Source: Sapria himalayana (Eukaryota; Streptophyta; Magnoliopsida; Malpighiales; Rafflesiaceae). From it: a stretch of DNA of 64,000 bases. Below are positions 49,062 to 62,218 of the stretch, piece after piece; the stretch's first letter is position 1, and every line of letters begins with the position of its first letter. The stretch is taken from positions 156,268-220,267 of the forward strand of contig JAREIK010005795.1 of the NCBI GenBank assembly GCA_029783825.1. The letters are read 5' to 3'. The position numbers and the translations under genes are program-made. Under the pieces are notes generated by a model that ran no database searches, was not told where the DNA came from, and saw nothing but the letters and a program-made list of their open reading frames with translations.

Positions 49062-51118
49062 ATGAACACTCCTATTGTTGCGGCAGGTTCATCAATTCCA
49101 ATTATAAAAGAAAGTCAAGGTACATTTGAATCTCAAGCTCATAAAAAGTATAAGTCTACTATTTCAGAAACTTATGAGATATTAGTTGATTCAGAGGGAA
49201 ATAAAACTGGTAGGGTAGCTTGTATATATTATAGGAAAGAATACTTGGCAAAAAGTGATCAAGCTACTTCGGGTTTATGGAAATACTTGAGAAAGACTTG
49301 TAGGAAATTCCACACAAAAAAAGAATTAATAAAAGCTCGCAAAGGTAAAGACAATCACAATCTTTGTTGAGTTTCACTAAAGTTACTAGTTCACAGGATA
49401 ACAAATTAACTTGTTGGCAAATTGATCAACAACTAGTTAGGGAGGCATTGGTGAAAATGATCATAAAAGATGAATTGCCTTTTTGTTTAGTTGAGAGTGA
49501 TGAGTTTAAGGAGTTTTGTGAAGTTAGTGTGCCTCAATTTAAAATTCCATCTAGGCACTCTATATTTGAGGGATTCTTTTTCTTTGTTTGTGAAAGAAAA
49601 GAAGAAATTATTTGATCGCATATCATCTCATTGTTGTAAAGTTTCATTGACTACTGACACATGGACTAGCATTCAAAATTTGTTTTATATATATTTGACT
49701 GTTCATTTCATTGATTCTCAATGGAATATGCATAAAAGGGTTTTGAACTTTTGTGTAATTAAAAGCCATTCTGGAGTTAATATTAGAAATGTTATTGAGT
49801 TTTGCATGAATGAATGGGGTTTCAGAAAGTTGATATGCTTTTCTGTTGACAATGCATCAAATAATGATGTTGTAGTTGAACAATTGAAAAAAAGGCTTGT
49901 CAAGAAAAGTGTTGTACCTTTGAGAGGTGAGAATTTTCATATGAGGTGTTGTGCTCATATCCTAAACTTAATTGTCAGAGATGGCATTGCAGTAGAAAGG
50001 TTTCTATTCAAAAAATTAGAGGTGTGGTGAAATATGTGAGGAGCAGTCCTAAAAGATTAGATATGTTTAAGTTATGTGTTGAAGAAGCAAACTTCACATA
50101 TGGTTCTTCATTGAAATTAGATTGTCCTACAAGATGGAATTCAACTTATTTGATGCTACAAACTGATATAAAATATCAAAAAGAATTTGATAAGTTGGAG
50201 GAAAAAGACAATAGGTTTTTGAAGGAGTTTGCTTCAAACGTTCCAACTGAGATAGACTGAATAAACACCAAAATTTTGGCTTGTTTCTTAAAATATTTTT
50301 ATTAGGTAACTTGTAAATTTTCTGGCTCATAATATTCTACCTTTAGTGTTTATTTTGCTGAGATTATTCGAATTTTGAAAAAAAATTGACCTTTGTGAAA
50401 ATAGTAGAGATACAATGGTGTTTGAAATGGGTATGAAAATGAGGCATAAATTCAACAAATATTGGGTTTCTCTTCAGTAAACAAATATTATGCTTTTTGT
50501 AGCAGTAGTGTTGGATCCTAGATATAGGCTCAAATATCTCAATGTTTATTACACTTAGCATTATGGTGAGGAATTGACTAAAAATTTGGTGAAAAAGGTT
50601 ATAAATGCTTTAATGAGAAGATGGATGATTATAAAGATTTAAATGAAAATGAATCAAAAAAAGATGATTTCTCTTCTATTGTGTTGAAGAAAAATGATGA
50701 CTTCTTTGATGGTAGTGATACTTATGTTAATGATTTTTTTGTTGAATCGGAGAAAGAACAAGAAGTTACAGCTTTGGAAGTGTTGGATAGGTACTTGGAA
50801 GACAAACTTGAAAAAAATAGAATTGATTTTGATCTTCTAAACTAGTGGAAGGTAAATGAGGTTAGGTATCCTTCTTTGGAAAATGTAGCAAGGGATGTAT
50901 TTGGTATCCAAGCATCTAATATGGCCTACGAATCTACATTTATCACTGGTGGGAGAACTTTATATAAATTTAGGAGTTCTTTAACACCTATTACAGCTGA
51001 AGTTCTCATATGTATACTTGATTGGTTGAGACGCTCAAACAAACCTATTAAAATTGAAGAATTAGTTCAAGACCTTGATGATAATGAATTAGGTAGTATC
51101 AAATCTAGTAAATTTTAA
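49062..51118 (+). pseudogene. BED zinc-finger hAT transposase, broken (copy 3)
   Basis: ATG at 49062 starts MNTPIVAAGSS. The BED finger (about residues 40-85) runs TYEILVDSEGN, ACIYYRKEYLAKSD and LWKYLRKTCRKFH, but the second finger Cys is Tyr (copy 2 keeps CIWC). A one-base loss at about 49355 (AATCAC for AAGTCAC) shifts the frame. A one-base gain at about 49567 shifts it again. The catalytic core follows with TTDTWTS, SVDNASNND and the CCAHILNLIV motif, then a shift at about 50000. PTRWNSTYLML is intact (frame 49946-50260). The central block around 50400-50600, with AVVLDP-like sequence, is shifted. The dimerisation domain is split by TAG for Trp at 50843 and then runs 50876-51118, ending KSSKF. 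hAT transposases cut and rejoin element ends in the nucleus; this copy cannot encode one. Confidence 0.88.
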
Positions 51119-51259
51119 TTTCACTTTTACTTATTTTATTCATTCAATTTAATAAAAATATGGTTCAATTACAATTTTCAGAGGGGTCTCAAGATCCAAA
51201 TATTCTTCCAACTATAGTTGGCCAGCTAAATTTGGAATGGGTGTATTAAATTTTATAAG

Positions 51260-51347
51260 GTAATATTTTGTTTTTTATTACTCTTTCATCTTAGAAATTT
51301 ATGTCTACATGATTAACACGTTTTCATCTTTGGTTGTCCTTCTATAG
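51260..51347 (+). other. Intron-like segment in the hAT 3' non-coding region (copy 3)
   Basis: GTAATATTTT to TTCTATAG, 88 bp, is homologous to 510-598 and 13015-13103. Confidence 0.4.
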
Positions 51348-52041
51348 TGGAGGAAGAAAAGGAAGAAGTTGTAGAAGGGATAATTAATTGGGTTTGGATT
51401 TTCGTTGCTGTTCCGGGATGGACCTTTGAATTGATTATTATCATGGTTGTTATTAGTTGTATTTTTTTTGTTATATTAAGCTGCCTAATTTTAGCAATTA
51501 CTTATGTAGTAATTGATGCTATCAATGTTTGTGGTCATCTTTAGCTATTACTTAATATTTTAAGTAATTGTTTAAAAAATGTAGTATTGCTATTATGGTT
51601 AAATCTTGCTCGACTGAACAAAGCCAACTTATGAAAAAACAAAGAACAAAATTAAGCACACAACTCAGTCCTGTTCTATTTAATATTTTTATCCTTTTCT
51701 CCACATCAAAGCTTTTGACAAGGTAATGGAACTTGTTTCCGGTATTTAGCCTATTTGACAAAACAAAATTGGCCCAATTTGAGTTTGAAAAATACATAAC
51801 TAAGGAATGATAAATGGTACAACAAAAGGTTTCGACATGAACTAACTTGGCCGATTTGAATAAAATAAATATAAAAAAATGTCCAAACTCCGTTCCATCC
51901 CGGAACCATTTTCTCCTACCCAAAATCCTTGATCTCTGTTCCGTCCCAATATTTTCAACCTATGGGACGAGTCTGGATCTTTAGAAAAAAATCCCCAAAC
52001 TGTGGGAAGGGACTGGAGATTTGTAATCTCCATCCCGTCCC

Positions 52042-52067
52042 ATCCCATCAGCACCCCTAGCATTTAG
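52042..52067 (+). repeat. hAT copy 3, right terminus and right target duplication
   Basis: The end ...CATCAGCACCCCTA (52059) is followed by GCATTTAG and then the satellite phrase TGGTTTATAGG. Confidence 0.88.
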
Positions 52068-55000
52068 TGGTTTATAGGTTTTATTTAAAAAATAAAATAA
52101 CAAAAAATTTAATATAACCTTTGAAACTATAACAATTTTTAAATTTTTTTTAAATGTGAATACTATATTTAGTTATGATAATCTTAATAATTATACATCA
52201 TGTATATTCAATATAAACAATTATATTGAAAATTATTATAATAATTATCATACAAAAGATTAATAAACAATTATTAATAAGATAAATATTGTTTAAAATA
52301 TATTTACAAAAGCTAAAATTATTCAAAATCAAAGTGAAATATTTTACTAAATATTAATTTTAAATTTTTAAATTTTTGTATCCATTTATAAGCTTATATA
52401 TTTTTTTGATGAATAAATTATTTAAATTTTTTGTCTAACTATTAATTTATTTTTTAATTTATATTTCTATAAAAATAAACTAATAAATAATTAAAATGTA
52501 TATATAAAATTATAATGAATACTAATAAAAATGAGATTTATGATTTATTATTTAGGGTATACCTATTTAATGGTTAAGTTTATTGTGGTTTTTGGGTTAA
52601 TGAGTTTATTGATTTATATGTTTCCAGATTTAGGTTTTATTTATTGATTTATAGGTTTTATTTAATCAATGAAATAACAAAAAATTTATTTTTATGAATT
52701 TTCGTGATTTTCAAAGGTTATAACCTTTGAAAATATAATAATTTTTTAATAGTTCTAAAATATAAATACAATACTTAGTTATAATAATCTTAAAAATTAT
52801 ATTTGTTGTAAATTCAATATAAAAAAATTTATTATTATATATTATTATAATCATCAAAAAATAAAATAAAAAACTCTTATTAATAAGCTACATATCAATT
52901 AAAATATATTTGTAGAAAACAAAATAATTCAAAATCTAAGTAAATTATATTACTCAATAAAATTTTAAATTTTTGAAATTTTGTTTATTTTTATAACCTT
53001 ATTTTATTTTTATAAAAAAATAATTTATTTAAATTATATATGTCTCACTCATTATTTAATTTGTAATTAATATTTCTATAAAAATAAACTAAAAAATAAT
53101 TAGAATGAATATTTAAAATTATAATGAATACAAATAAAAATGAGATTTATTATTTTTTATTTAGGTTATATAGGTTTAATGGTTTAAGTATTTAAGGGGT
53201 TTTGGGGTTTAGGAGTCTAGAGATTTAAATGTTTAGGCATTTAGTGGTTTATAAGTTTTATTTAAATAATAAAATAATAAAAAAATTATTATTTTTATTT
53301 TTTATCATTTTTGAAGGTTATAACCTTTGAAAATATAATAATTTTTAAATTTTTTTCTAAAGTAAATATAATATTTAGTTATAATAATCTTAATAATTAT
53401 AAGACATTTAAATTCAATATAAGTAATTTTATTGTTAGATATTATAAAATTTATCAAATAATAAATTAATAAACTATTCTTAATAAGATTAATAGCAATT
53501 AAAATATAATTGTAAAACTTATATATAATGATTCAAAATCAAAGTAAAATATATTACTAAATAATAATTTTTTGTTATTAAATTTTTAATTCTTTTTATA
53601 AGCTTATATTTTTTTGATTTAAAATAAATTATTAAAATTATAGCTGTCTTGCTCATTATTCATTTTGTAATTAATATTTCTATAAAAAATAAACTAATAA
53701 ATAATTAAAATGAATATTTAAAATTATAATGAATACAAATTAAAATGAGATTTATGATTTATTATATGTGGAATCCCGGTTTAATGGTTTGATTATTTAG
53801 GAGTTTTGTCATTTAGGAGATTATCTATTTATGTTTTTACGTATTTAGTGGTTTATAGGTTATATTTATATAATAAAAATAATTTTTTTAGATTTTTTCT
53901 GATTTTCAAAGGTTATAACCTTTAAAAATAAAATAATTTGTAAAATTTTTGAAATTTGAATCTTTTGTATAATTATATTAATCTTACTAATTATATATCA
54001 TATATATTCAATATAAATAATTTTAATGATAGATATTATAAAAATGATCAAAAATTAAATTAATAAACTATTATTAATAATTTAAATATTAAAATATATT
54101 TACATAACACAAAATGATTCAAAATCAAATCAAAATATATTACTAAATAATAATATTTAATTTTTAAATTTTTTCTTCTTTTTATAAGCTTATATTTTTT
54201 TGTTTAAAAATAAATTATTTAAATAATATTTGTCTCACTCGAAATTTATTTTGTAATTAATTTTTCTAAAAAATTAAACTATAAATAATTAAAATGAATA
54301 TTTAAAATTATAACAAATAGAAATAAAAATGAGATTTATTATTTAAGTAGTATATAGATGTTAAAATCTTTATGTATTTATGGGTTTCGGGGTTTATTAT
54401 CTTACTAATTTAAGTAAGTAAACATTTAATGGTCTATACGTTTTATTTAAAAAATAAAATAACTTAAAATTTTTTTTATTATTTTTTCTCATTTTTTAAG
54501 ATTATAACCTTTGAAAATATAATAATTCTTAAATTTTTTTCAAAAGTGAATACAATATTTATTTATAATAATCATAATAATTATATATCTTATAAATTCA
54601 ATATAAACAATTTTATTGATAGATATTCTAATAATTATCAAAAAATAATTACAAAATCTATTATGATTGAGATTGATATTACTTAAAATATAATATCAAA
54701 ACCTAATATGATTCAAAATCAAAGCAAAATATATTAATAAAAAATAATTATTGGATTTTAAATTTTTATTCTTTTATAAGCTTATCAATTTATTGATTAA
54801 AAATAATTTTTATAAATTATATTTTTAACTCATAATTTATTTTATAATTAATAGATATATACAAATAAAAAACTAAACAATTAAAATGAATTTTTTAAAT
54901 TTTAATGAAAACAAATAAAAATAAAAATTATTATTATTATTTAGGGTATACAGATTTAAAGGGTTATCTATACAGAGGTATCATGATTTTTTAGTTTAGT

Positions 55001-57030
55001 GATTTAAATGCTTAGGCATTTAGTGGTGTAGAGGTTTTATTAAAAAAATAGAATAACAAATTAAAAATATTTTTTTTTATTTTTTCACATTTTCAAAGGT
55101 TTTAACCTTTGAAAATATAATAATATTAAATTTTTTTCAAAAGTGAATACAATATTTAGTAATAATAATCATTATATTTATATATCATATAAATTCAATA
55201 TAAACATTTTTATTGATAAATATTCTAATAATGATGAAAAAATAACTTAATAATCTAGTATTAATAAGATAGATAACAATTAAAATATAATTACAAAACC
55301 TAAAATGATTCGGAAGCAAAGGAAAATATATTACTATATAATAATTTGTTGTTTTGAAATTTATTTTTCTTTTAAAAAGTTTATCTATAATTTTTTGATG
55401 AAAAATAATTTACATAAATTGTATTTGTGTTACTCATAAATTATTTTGTAATTAATATTTATATAAAAAATAAACAAATAAATAATTAAAATGAATATTT
55501 AAAATTATAATTAAAAATAATGAGATTTATTATTTATTATTTAGGGTATACCGGTCTAATTTAAATTAAATCTATCTTACTAATAATTTATTTTGTAATT
55601 AATATTTCTATAAAAATATACTGAAAATTAATTAAAATAAAAATTTAAAATTATATTGAATAAAAATTAAAATGATATTTAAGATTTATTATTAATGTAT
55701 ATGAGTTTAATGGTTTAAGTATTTAGAGGTTTTGTCTTTTAGGAGTTTAGCGATTTAGGTTTTTGGGCATTTAGTAGTTTATTTGTTTTATTTAATCAAT
55801 AAAATACTAAAAAAAAATTTTGAAATTTTTTCTCATTTTCATAGGTTATAACCTTTGAAAATATAATAATATTTAAAATTTTTTGAAATGTCAATATAAT
55901 ATTTATTTATACTAATATTAATAATTATATATGATATAAATTCAATATACATAATTTTATTGATAGAAATTATAATAATGATCAAAAATTAAATTAATAA
56001 ACTATTAATAATAAGATAGATATTAATTAAAAAATATTTACAAAACCCAAATTGATTCAAAATTAAAGTTAATTTATTACTGGATAATAGTTTTTAATTT
56101 TTAAATTTTTAATTTTTTATAAGCATATATATTTTTTTAATTAAAAATATATTATTTTAATTATATTTGTCGCACTCATAATTTATTTTATAAATTATAT
56201 TTCTATAAAAATAAACTAATAAATAATTAATATGAATATATAAAGTATAATAAATAGAAATTAAAATTAGATTTATTAATTATTATGTATTATATAGTAG
56301 TTTAATCGTTTATGTATTTAGGTATTACGGGGTTTAGGTGTTTATTAATTTAATTGTGTATGCATTTAGTGGTTTATAGGTTTTATTTAAAAAATAAAAT
56401 AACAAAACATTTATTTTTATTATTTTTTTATATTTCCAAAGGTTATAACCTTCGTAAATATAATAATTTTTAAATATTTTTCAAATGTGAATACAATATT
56501 TAGTTATAATAATTATTATATTTATATATCATATTTAAACATAAAAAATTTTAGTGATAAATATTCTAATAATGATCTAAAAATAAATTAATATTCTATT
56601 ATTAATAAGATAGATATCAATTAAAATATAATTAGAAAACATAAAATGATTTATAAGCAATGTAATATATTTTACTATATAATAATTTTTTGTTTTGAAA
56701 TGTTTTTTTATTTTAAAAAGTTTATCTATATTTTTTGATTAAAAATAATTTACATAAATCCTATTTGTTTAACTCATAATTTATTTTTTAATTAATATTT
56801 ATATAAAAAAAATTAATAATTAAAATGAATATTTAATATTATAATGAAAAAAAAATGAACTTTATTATTTATTATTTAGGGTATACCAGTTTAATTTAAG
56901 TTATATTTGTCTCACTAATAATTTATTTTGTAATTAATATTTCTATTAAAATAAACTGATAAATAATTAAAATAAAAATTTAAAATTATACTGAATGAAA
57001 ATTAAAATGAGATTTATGATTTATTAGTAA
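52060..57030 (+). repeat. Satellite array, block D
   Basis: The first 250 bp match the flank of hAT copy 1 (1315-1560), including a half-lost dyad (AATATAACCTTTGAAACTATA) and the phrase CATACAAAAGATTAATAAAC. Families run iota (52.56 kb), kappa (53.17), lambda (53.77), alpha (54.35), beta (54.95), gamma (55.69) and delta (56.29). The last monomer is interrupted by solo LTR B. No gene is present. Confidence 0.85.
52707..52734. repeat. 28-bp perfect palindrome
   Basis: ATTTTCAAAGGTTA is followed directly by its reverse complement, in an iota monomer. Confidence 0.9.
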
Positions 57031-57606
57031 TGTTGGGTAATTGCGCTTCCACGGGTAGTGAGATTAAGAAACAGAAAAACAACAGAAACACAGAAAACAA
57101 GCAATATATATCCCAATCCAAGCAAGCATCCATGACAGAATCAAAAACGAGAAATCAACACAGGAAATAACGTGGTTCGCTAGTCGCTCAGTACGACTAG
57201 CTACCTCCACCAGAAAATGCTTATGCGTTACATATTAAAACCAAACAGAATGTCTTACAATATGCAGCACGCAGCAGTCGTGAAATCGCGCAGAGATAAG
57301 AGAGGGATGATGAACAGTTCAACGGGTCAAAACAGCCATGCAAAAAATAAATTACAAATCAATTTATATTAAAATAAAAACATCCGGTTCATTTAACCGA
57401 AGTGGGTCGAATCATGGAACGGGTCAGGCTCTGCTCCATAAATTTCGGTCTGCTGACCAGACAGCGGGTCCTCTGTTATTGTGCTACTGCTACATCCCCA
57501 GGCTTTTAATTTTTTCTTTCCTGCACTTACATGAAAATATTAAAACAGAAAAGACATTTGGTTATACAAACAGATTATTAAATAAAAACAAATTACATAT
57601 ACAGCA
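57031..57606 (+). mobile_element. Solo LTR of an LTR retrotransposon, copy B
   Basis: This 576-bp insert starts TGTTGGGTAATTGCG and ends TACAGCA. It is flanked by AGTAA (57026-57030) and ATTAA (57607-57611), a 5-bp duplication of satellite ATTAA with one change. It is the same family as 35415-35987 in the opposite orientation, and less decayed at the TG end. It carries no internal region, primer-binding site or coding sequence. The open frame across 57338-57634 runs out of the LTR into satellite and is not a gene. LTRs normally hold the promoter and polyadenylation signal of the element; no such signal was located with confidence. Confidence 0.88.
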
Positions 57607-57870
57607 ATTAATGTATACCAGTTTAATGGTTTAAGTATTTTGTGGTTTTGTCATTTAGAAGTTTAGCAATTTATGTTTTTAGGCATTAAGTGATTTATAG
57701 GTTTTATTTAAACAATAAAATAAGAAAAAAAATAGTAATTATTTGTCATTTTCAAATGTTATAACCTTTGAAAATATAAAAATATCTAAATTTTTTGAAA
57801 TTTGAATACAATATTTAGTTATAATAATTTTAATAGTCCTATATCATATAAAATAAATATAAAAAATTTT
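57607..57870 (+). repeat. Satellite gamma monomer (partial) right of solo LTR B
   Basis: The gamma monomer split by LTR B continues with an octamer block (about 57619-57706) and an imperfect dyad near 57762, then stops at the inversion breakpoint near 57871. Confidence 0.8.
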
Positions 57871-58510
57871 ATTTAAATAATTTATTGTAATATTAATTAC
57901 AAAATTAATTATGAGTGACACAAATATAATTTAAATAATTTATTTTTTATCAAAAAAATATTAATCTTATAAAATGAGTCAAAAACTAAAAAAGAAAAAT
58001 TATTATTTAGTAATAAATTTACTTTGATTTTTAATCATTTTATTTTTTGTAATTAAATTTTAATTTATATCTATCATATTAATAATAGTTTTTTAATTTA
58101 TTTTTTGATAATTGATATAATATCTATCAATAAAATTTTTTATACTTAGTTTATATTATATATTATTATAATAATAATTATTACAAAATATTGTATTCAC
58201 ATTTTTAAAAAATTTTAAAATTATTATATTTTCAAAGATTATAATCTTTGAAAATTTGAAAAAATATCAAAAATAATTTATTTGTTATTTCAATGTTTAA
58301 ATAAATCCTATAAACCACTAAATGCCTAAATAATTAAATGAATAACTTCTAAATCTTGAAAACCATAAAAAGAAAATTTTTTAATCAGATATATCCTAAA
58401 TAATCAACAATAAATTTCATTTTTATTTTTTTCATTATAATTTTAAATATTCATTTTAATTAATTATATGTTTATTTTTATATAAATATTAATTACAAAA
58501 TAAATTATGA
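57871..58510 (-). repeat. Single inverted epsilon monomer
   Basis: About 640 bp read as satellite only on the minus strand: ATTAATTACAAAATTAATTATGAGTG at the left is the reverse of the usual CTCATAATTTATTTTGTAATTAAT phrase. On the minus strand it contains an epsilon-type octamer block (AGATTTAGAAGTTATT) at about 58385-58290 and a dyad at 58229. Forward orientation resumes at about 58511 with a zeta variant. In other units epsilon precedes that variant, so the monomer is flipped in its normal place. Confidence 0.8.
58229..58254. repeat. 26-bp perfect palindrome with symmetric substitutions
   Basis: The centre is AGATTATAATCT in place of AGGTTATAACCT. Both arms carry the change, so the 13 + 13 dyad is still perfect. 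Confidence 0.88.
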
Positions 58511-59792
58511 GTTTATAGGTTTAAGTAATCAGGGGCTTTTGTGTTTAGGAGTTTAGAGGTTTAAGTGTTTAGGCATTTAGTGGTTTATAAGTTTTATTTA
58601 AACAATGAAATAACAAAAAATTTATTTTTCTTATTTTTTTAATTTTTGAAGGTTATAACCTTTGAAAATATAATAATTTTTAAATTATTTTTCAAATGAA
58701 ATATAATATTTAGTTATAATAAATTAATAATTATAAGTCATTTAAATTCAATATAAATAATTACATTGCTAGATATTATAATAATGATCAAAAAAAATTT
58801 AATAAACTATTATTAATAAGATAGATATTATTTAAAATATATTTGCAATATATAAATTTATTCAAAATCAATTAATATATATTACTTAATAAAAATTTTT
58901 TTAATGTTTTGCTTTTTTTATAACTTTATATTTTTGTTATTATAAATAAATTATTTAAATTAATTTGTCTTACTCATAATTTATTTTGTAATTTATAATT
59001 CTATAATAATAAACTAATAAATAATTAAAATTATTATTTAAAATTATAATGAATACAAATAAAATTGAGATTTATTATTTATTATTCAGTATATACTGGT
59101 TTAATGGTTTAAGTATTTATGTGTTTTTGGTTTTAAGAGTTTAGTGATTTAAGTGTTTAGACCTTTAGTGATTTATAGTTTTCAATTAAAGAATGAAAAA
59201 ACAAAAAATTTAAGTTTTTGAAATTTTTAATTTTTGAAAATTTTAACCTTTGAAAATATAATAATTGTTAATTTTTTTAAATGTGAATATAATATTGAGT
59301 TATAATAATCTTAATAATTATATATAATGTAATCTAAATATAAATAATTTTATTAATAGATATTATAATAATGATCAATAAATAAATTAATAAACTAGTA
59401 TTAATAAGAATGATATAAATTAAAATCTAATTGTAGAATCTAAAATGATTCAAAATCAAAATAAGATATATTTCTAAATAATAATTTTTTATTTTATAAA
59501 TTTTGCCTCATTTTACTAAATTAGATCTGTCTCACTAATAATTTATTTTGTAATTAATATTTTTAAAAAAATAAATTAATAAATAATTATAATGAATATT
59601 AAAAATTATAATGAATACTAATAAAAAAGAGATATATGATTTATTATTTAGGGTATAACTATTTAATGGGTTAAGTTTTTTGTGGTTTTGGGGTTAAGGA
59701 GTTTATTGATTTATATGTTTGCACATTTAGGTGTTTATAGGTTTTATTTAATCAATGAAATAACATAAAATTTATTTTTATAAATTATCATG

Positions 59793-59820
59793 ATTTTCAA
59801 AGGTTATAACCTTTGAAAAT
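59793..59820. repeat. 28-bp perfect palindrome
   Basis: ATTTTCAAAGGTTA is followed directly by its reverse complement, in an iota monomer homologous to the one at 52707. Confidence 0.9.
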
Positions 59821-62190
59821 ATAATAAATTTTTAATATTTGTAAAATATGAATTCAATACTTGGTTATAATAATCTTAATAATTATATTGGATGTAAATT
59901 TAATTTAAAAAATGTTATTAATATATATTATTATAATGATCGAAAAATAATTTAATAAACTATTATTAAAAAGATATATATTAATTAAAATATATTTGTA
60001 GAACCCAAAATAATTCAAAATCAAAGTAAATTATAATAGTAAAAAAATTTTAAATTTTTGAAATTTTGTTTATTTTTATAAGCTTATATTTTTTTTCATA
60101 AAAAATAATTTATTTAAATTATATATGTCTTACTCATTATTTATTTTGTAATTAATATTTCTATAAAAATAAACCAAAGAAAAATTAAAATAAATAGCTA
60201 AAATTATAATGAATACAAATAAAAATGAGATTTATTATTTATTATTTAGGTTATATAGGTTTAATAGTTTAAGTATTTAGGGGGTTTAAGGGGTTAGGAG
60301 TCTAGAGATTTAATTATTTAGCCATTTAGTGGTTTATAAGTTTTATTTAAATAATAATACAATAAAAAAATTATTTTTGTGATTTTTTATCCTTTTTAAA
60401 GGTTATAACCTTTGAAAATATAATAATTTTTAATTTTTTTTCAAATGTAAATATAATATTTAGTTATAATAATATTAATAATAATAAGACATTTAAATTC
60501 AATATAAGTAATTTTATTGTTAGATATTATAAAATTGATCAAATAATAAATTAATAAACTATCTTTAATAAGATTGATAGCAATTAAAATATAATTGCAA
60601 AACCTAGATATAATGATTCAAAATCAAAGAAAAATATATTACTAAATAATAATTTTTTGTTTTTAAATTTTTACTTCTTTTTATATGCTTATATATTTTT
60701 TTGATAAAAAATAAATTATTAAAATTATAGTTGTTTCGTTCATTATTTATTTTGTAATTAATATTTCTATAAAAAATAAACTAATAAATAATTAAAATAA
60801 ATATTTAAAATTATAATGAATACAAATTAAAATGAGATTTATGATTTATTATATGTGGTATACCGGTTTAATGGTTTGATTATTTAGGATTTATGTAGTT
60901 TAGGAGTTTATAAATTTATGTTTTTAGGTATTTAGTGGTTTATATGTTTTATTTATATAATAAAAATAAAATTTTTTTTTTACATTTTTTCTGATTTTCA
61001 AAGGTTATAACCTTTAAAAATAAAATAATTTTTAAAATTTTTTGAAATGTGAATACTATTTATAATTATATTAAACTTTCAAATTATATATCATATAAAT
61101 TCAATATAAACAAATTTAAAGATAGAATTATAATAATAATCAAAAATTAAATTAATAAGCAATTATTAATAATATAAATATTAATTAAAATATATTTACA
61201 TAACACAAATTGATTCAAAATCAAATCAAAATATATTACTAAATAATAATATATAATTTTTAAATTTGTCCTTGTTTTTATAAGCTCATTTTTTTTGTTT
61301 AAAAATAAATTATTTAAATAATATTTGTCTTACTCAAAATTTATTTTGTAATAAATTTTTTTAAATAATTAAACTATAAATAGTTAAAATGAATATTTAA
61401 AATTATAATAAATAGAAATAAAAATGAGATTTATTATTTATTAAGTAGGATATAGATGTTAAAATGTTTATGTATTTAGGGGTTTCGAGGTTTATTAGCT
61501 TACTAATTTTAGTAAGTAAATATTTAAAGGTCTATAGGTTTTATTTAAAAAAATAAAATAACTAAAAATTTATTTTTATTATTTTTTTCTCATTTTTTAA
61601 GATTATAACCTTTGAAAATATAATAATTTTAAAATTTTTTTCAAATGCGAATACAATATTTATTTATAATAATCATAATAATTATATATCATATAAATTC
61701 AATATAAACATTTTTATTTATAGATATTCTAATAATTATCAAAAAATAAATTAATAATCTAATATGAATAAGATTCATATTACTTAAAATATAATATCAA
61801 AATTTAAACTGATTCAAAATCAAAGCAAAATATATTACTAAATAATAATTATTTGTTTTTAAATTCTTATTCTTTTTATAAGCTAATGAATTTTTTGATG
61901 AAAAATAATTTTTATAAATTATATTTTTAACTCATAATTTATTTAATAATTAATACATATATAAAAATAAAAAACTAAACAATCAAAATGAATTTATTAA
62001 ATTATAATGAAAACAAATAAAAATGAAATTTATTAATTATTATTTAGTGTATACCGATTTAAAGGATTATCTATATAGGGGTATCGGGATTTTGTAGTTT
62101 TGTGATCTAAATGCTTAGGCATTTAGTTGTGTATTGATTTTATTTAAACAATAGAATAACAAAAAAAAAATATTTTTTTTGTTTTTTCAC

Positions 62191-62218
62191 ATTTTCAAAG
62201 GTTATAACCTTTGAAAAT
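62191..62218. repeat. 28-bp perfect palindrome
   Basis: An exact 14 + 14 dyad in a beta monomer homologous to the one at 31689. Confidence 0.9.

Larger units (their letters stand above)
48364..52059 (+). mobile_element. hAT DNA transposon copy 3 (complete length, inactive)
   Basis: This 3.7-kb element starts TAGGGCT and ends CACCCCTA between perfect 8-bp target duplications (GCATTTAG). The terminal inverted repeats are imperfect (about 12 of the first 18 positions agree), and both subterminal zones carry CCCGTCCC/CCCATCCC motifs. Internal order: CCCG-rich left end, (TA)n, a long 5' non-coding region with an acceptor-like GGCAATGCAG at 48956-48965, the broken transposase, a 3' non-coding region with an intron-like segment, and the right end. 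It is the best preserved copy at its ends. Confidence 0.92.

Noticed and set aside
57338..57634. 98-residue open frame as a gene
   Set aside because: It starts inside solo LTR B and ends in the satellite. The homologous LTR at 35415-35987 does not preserve it.
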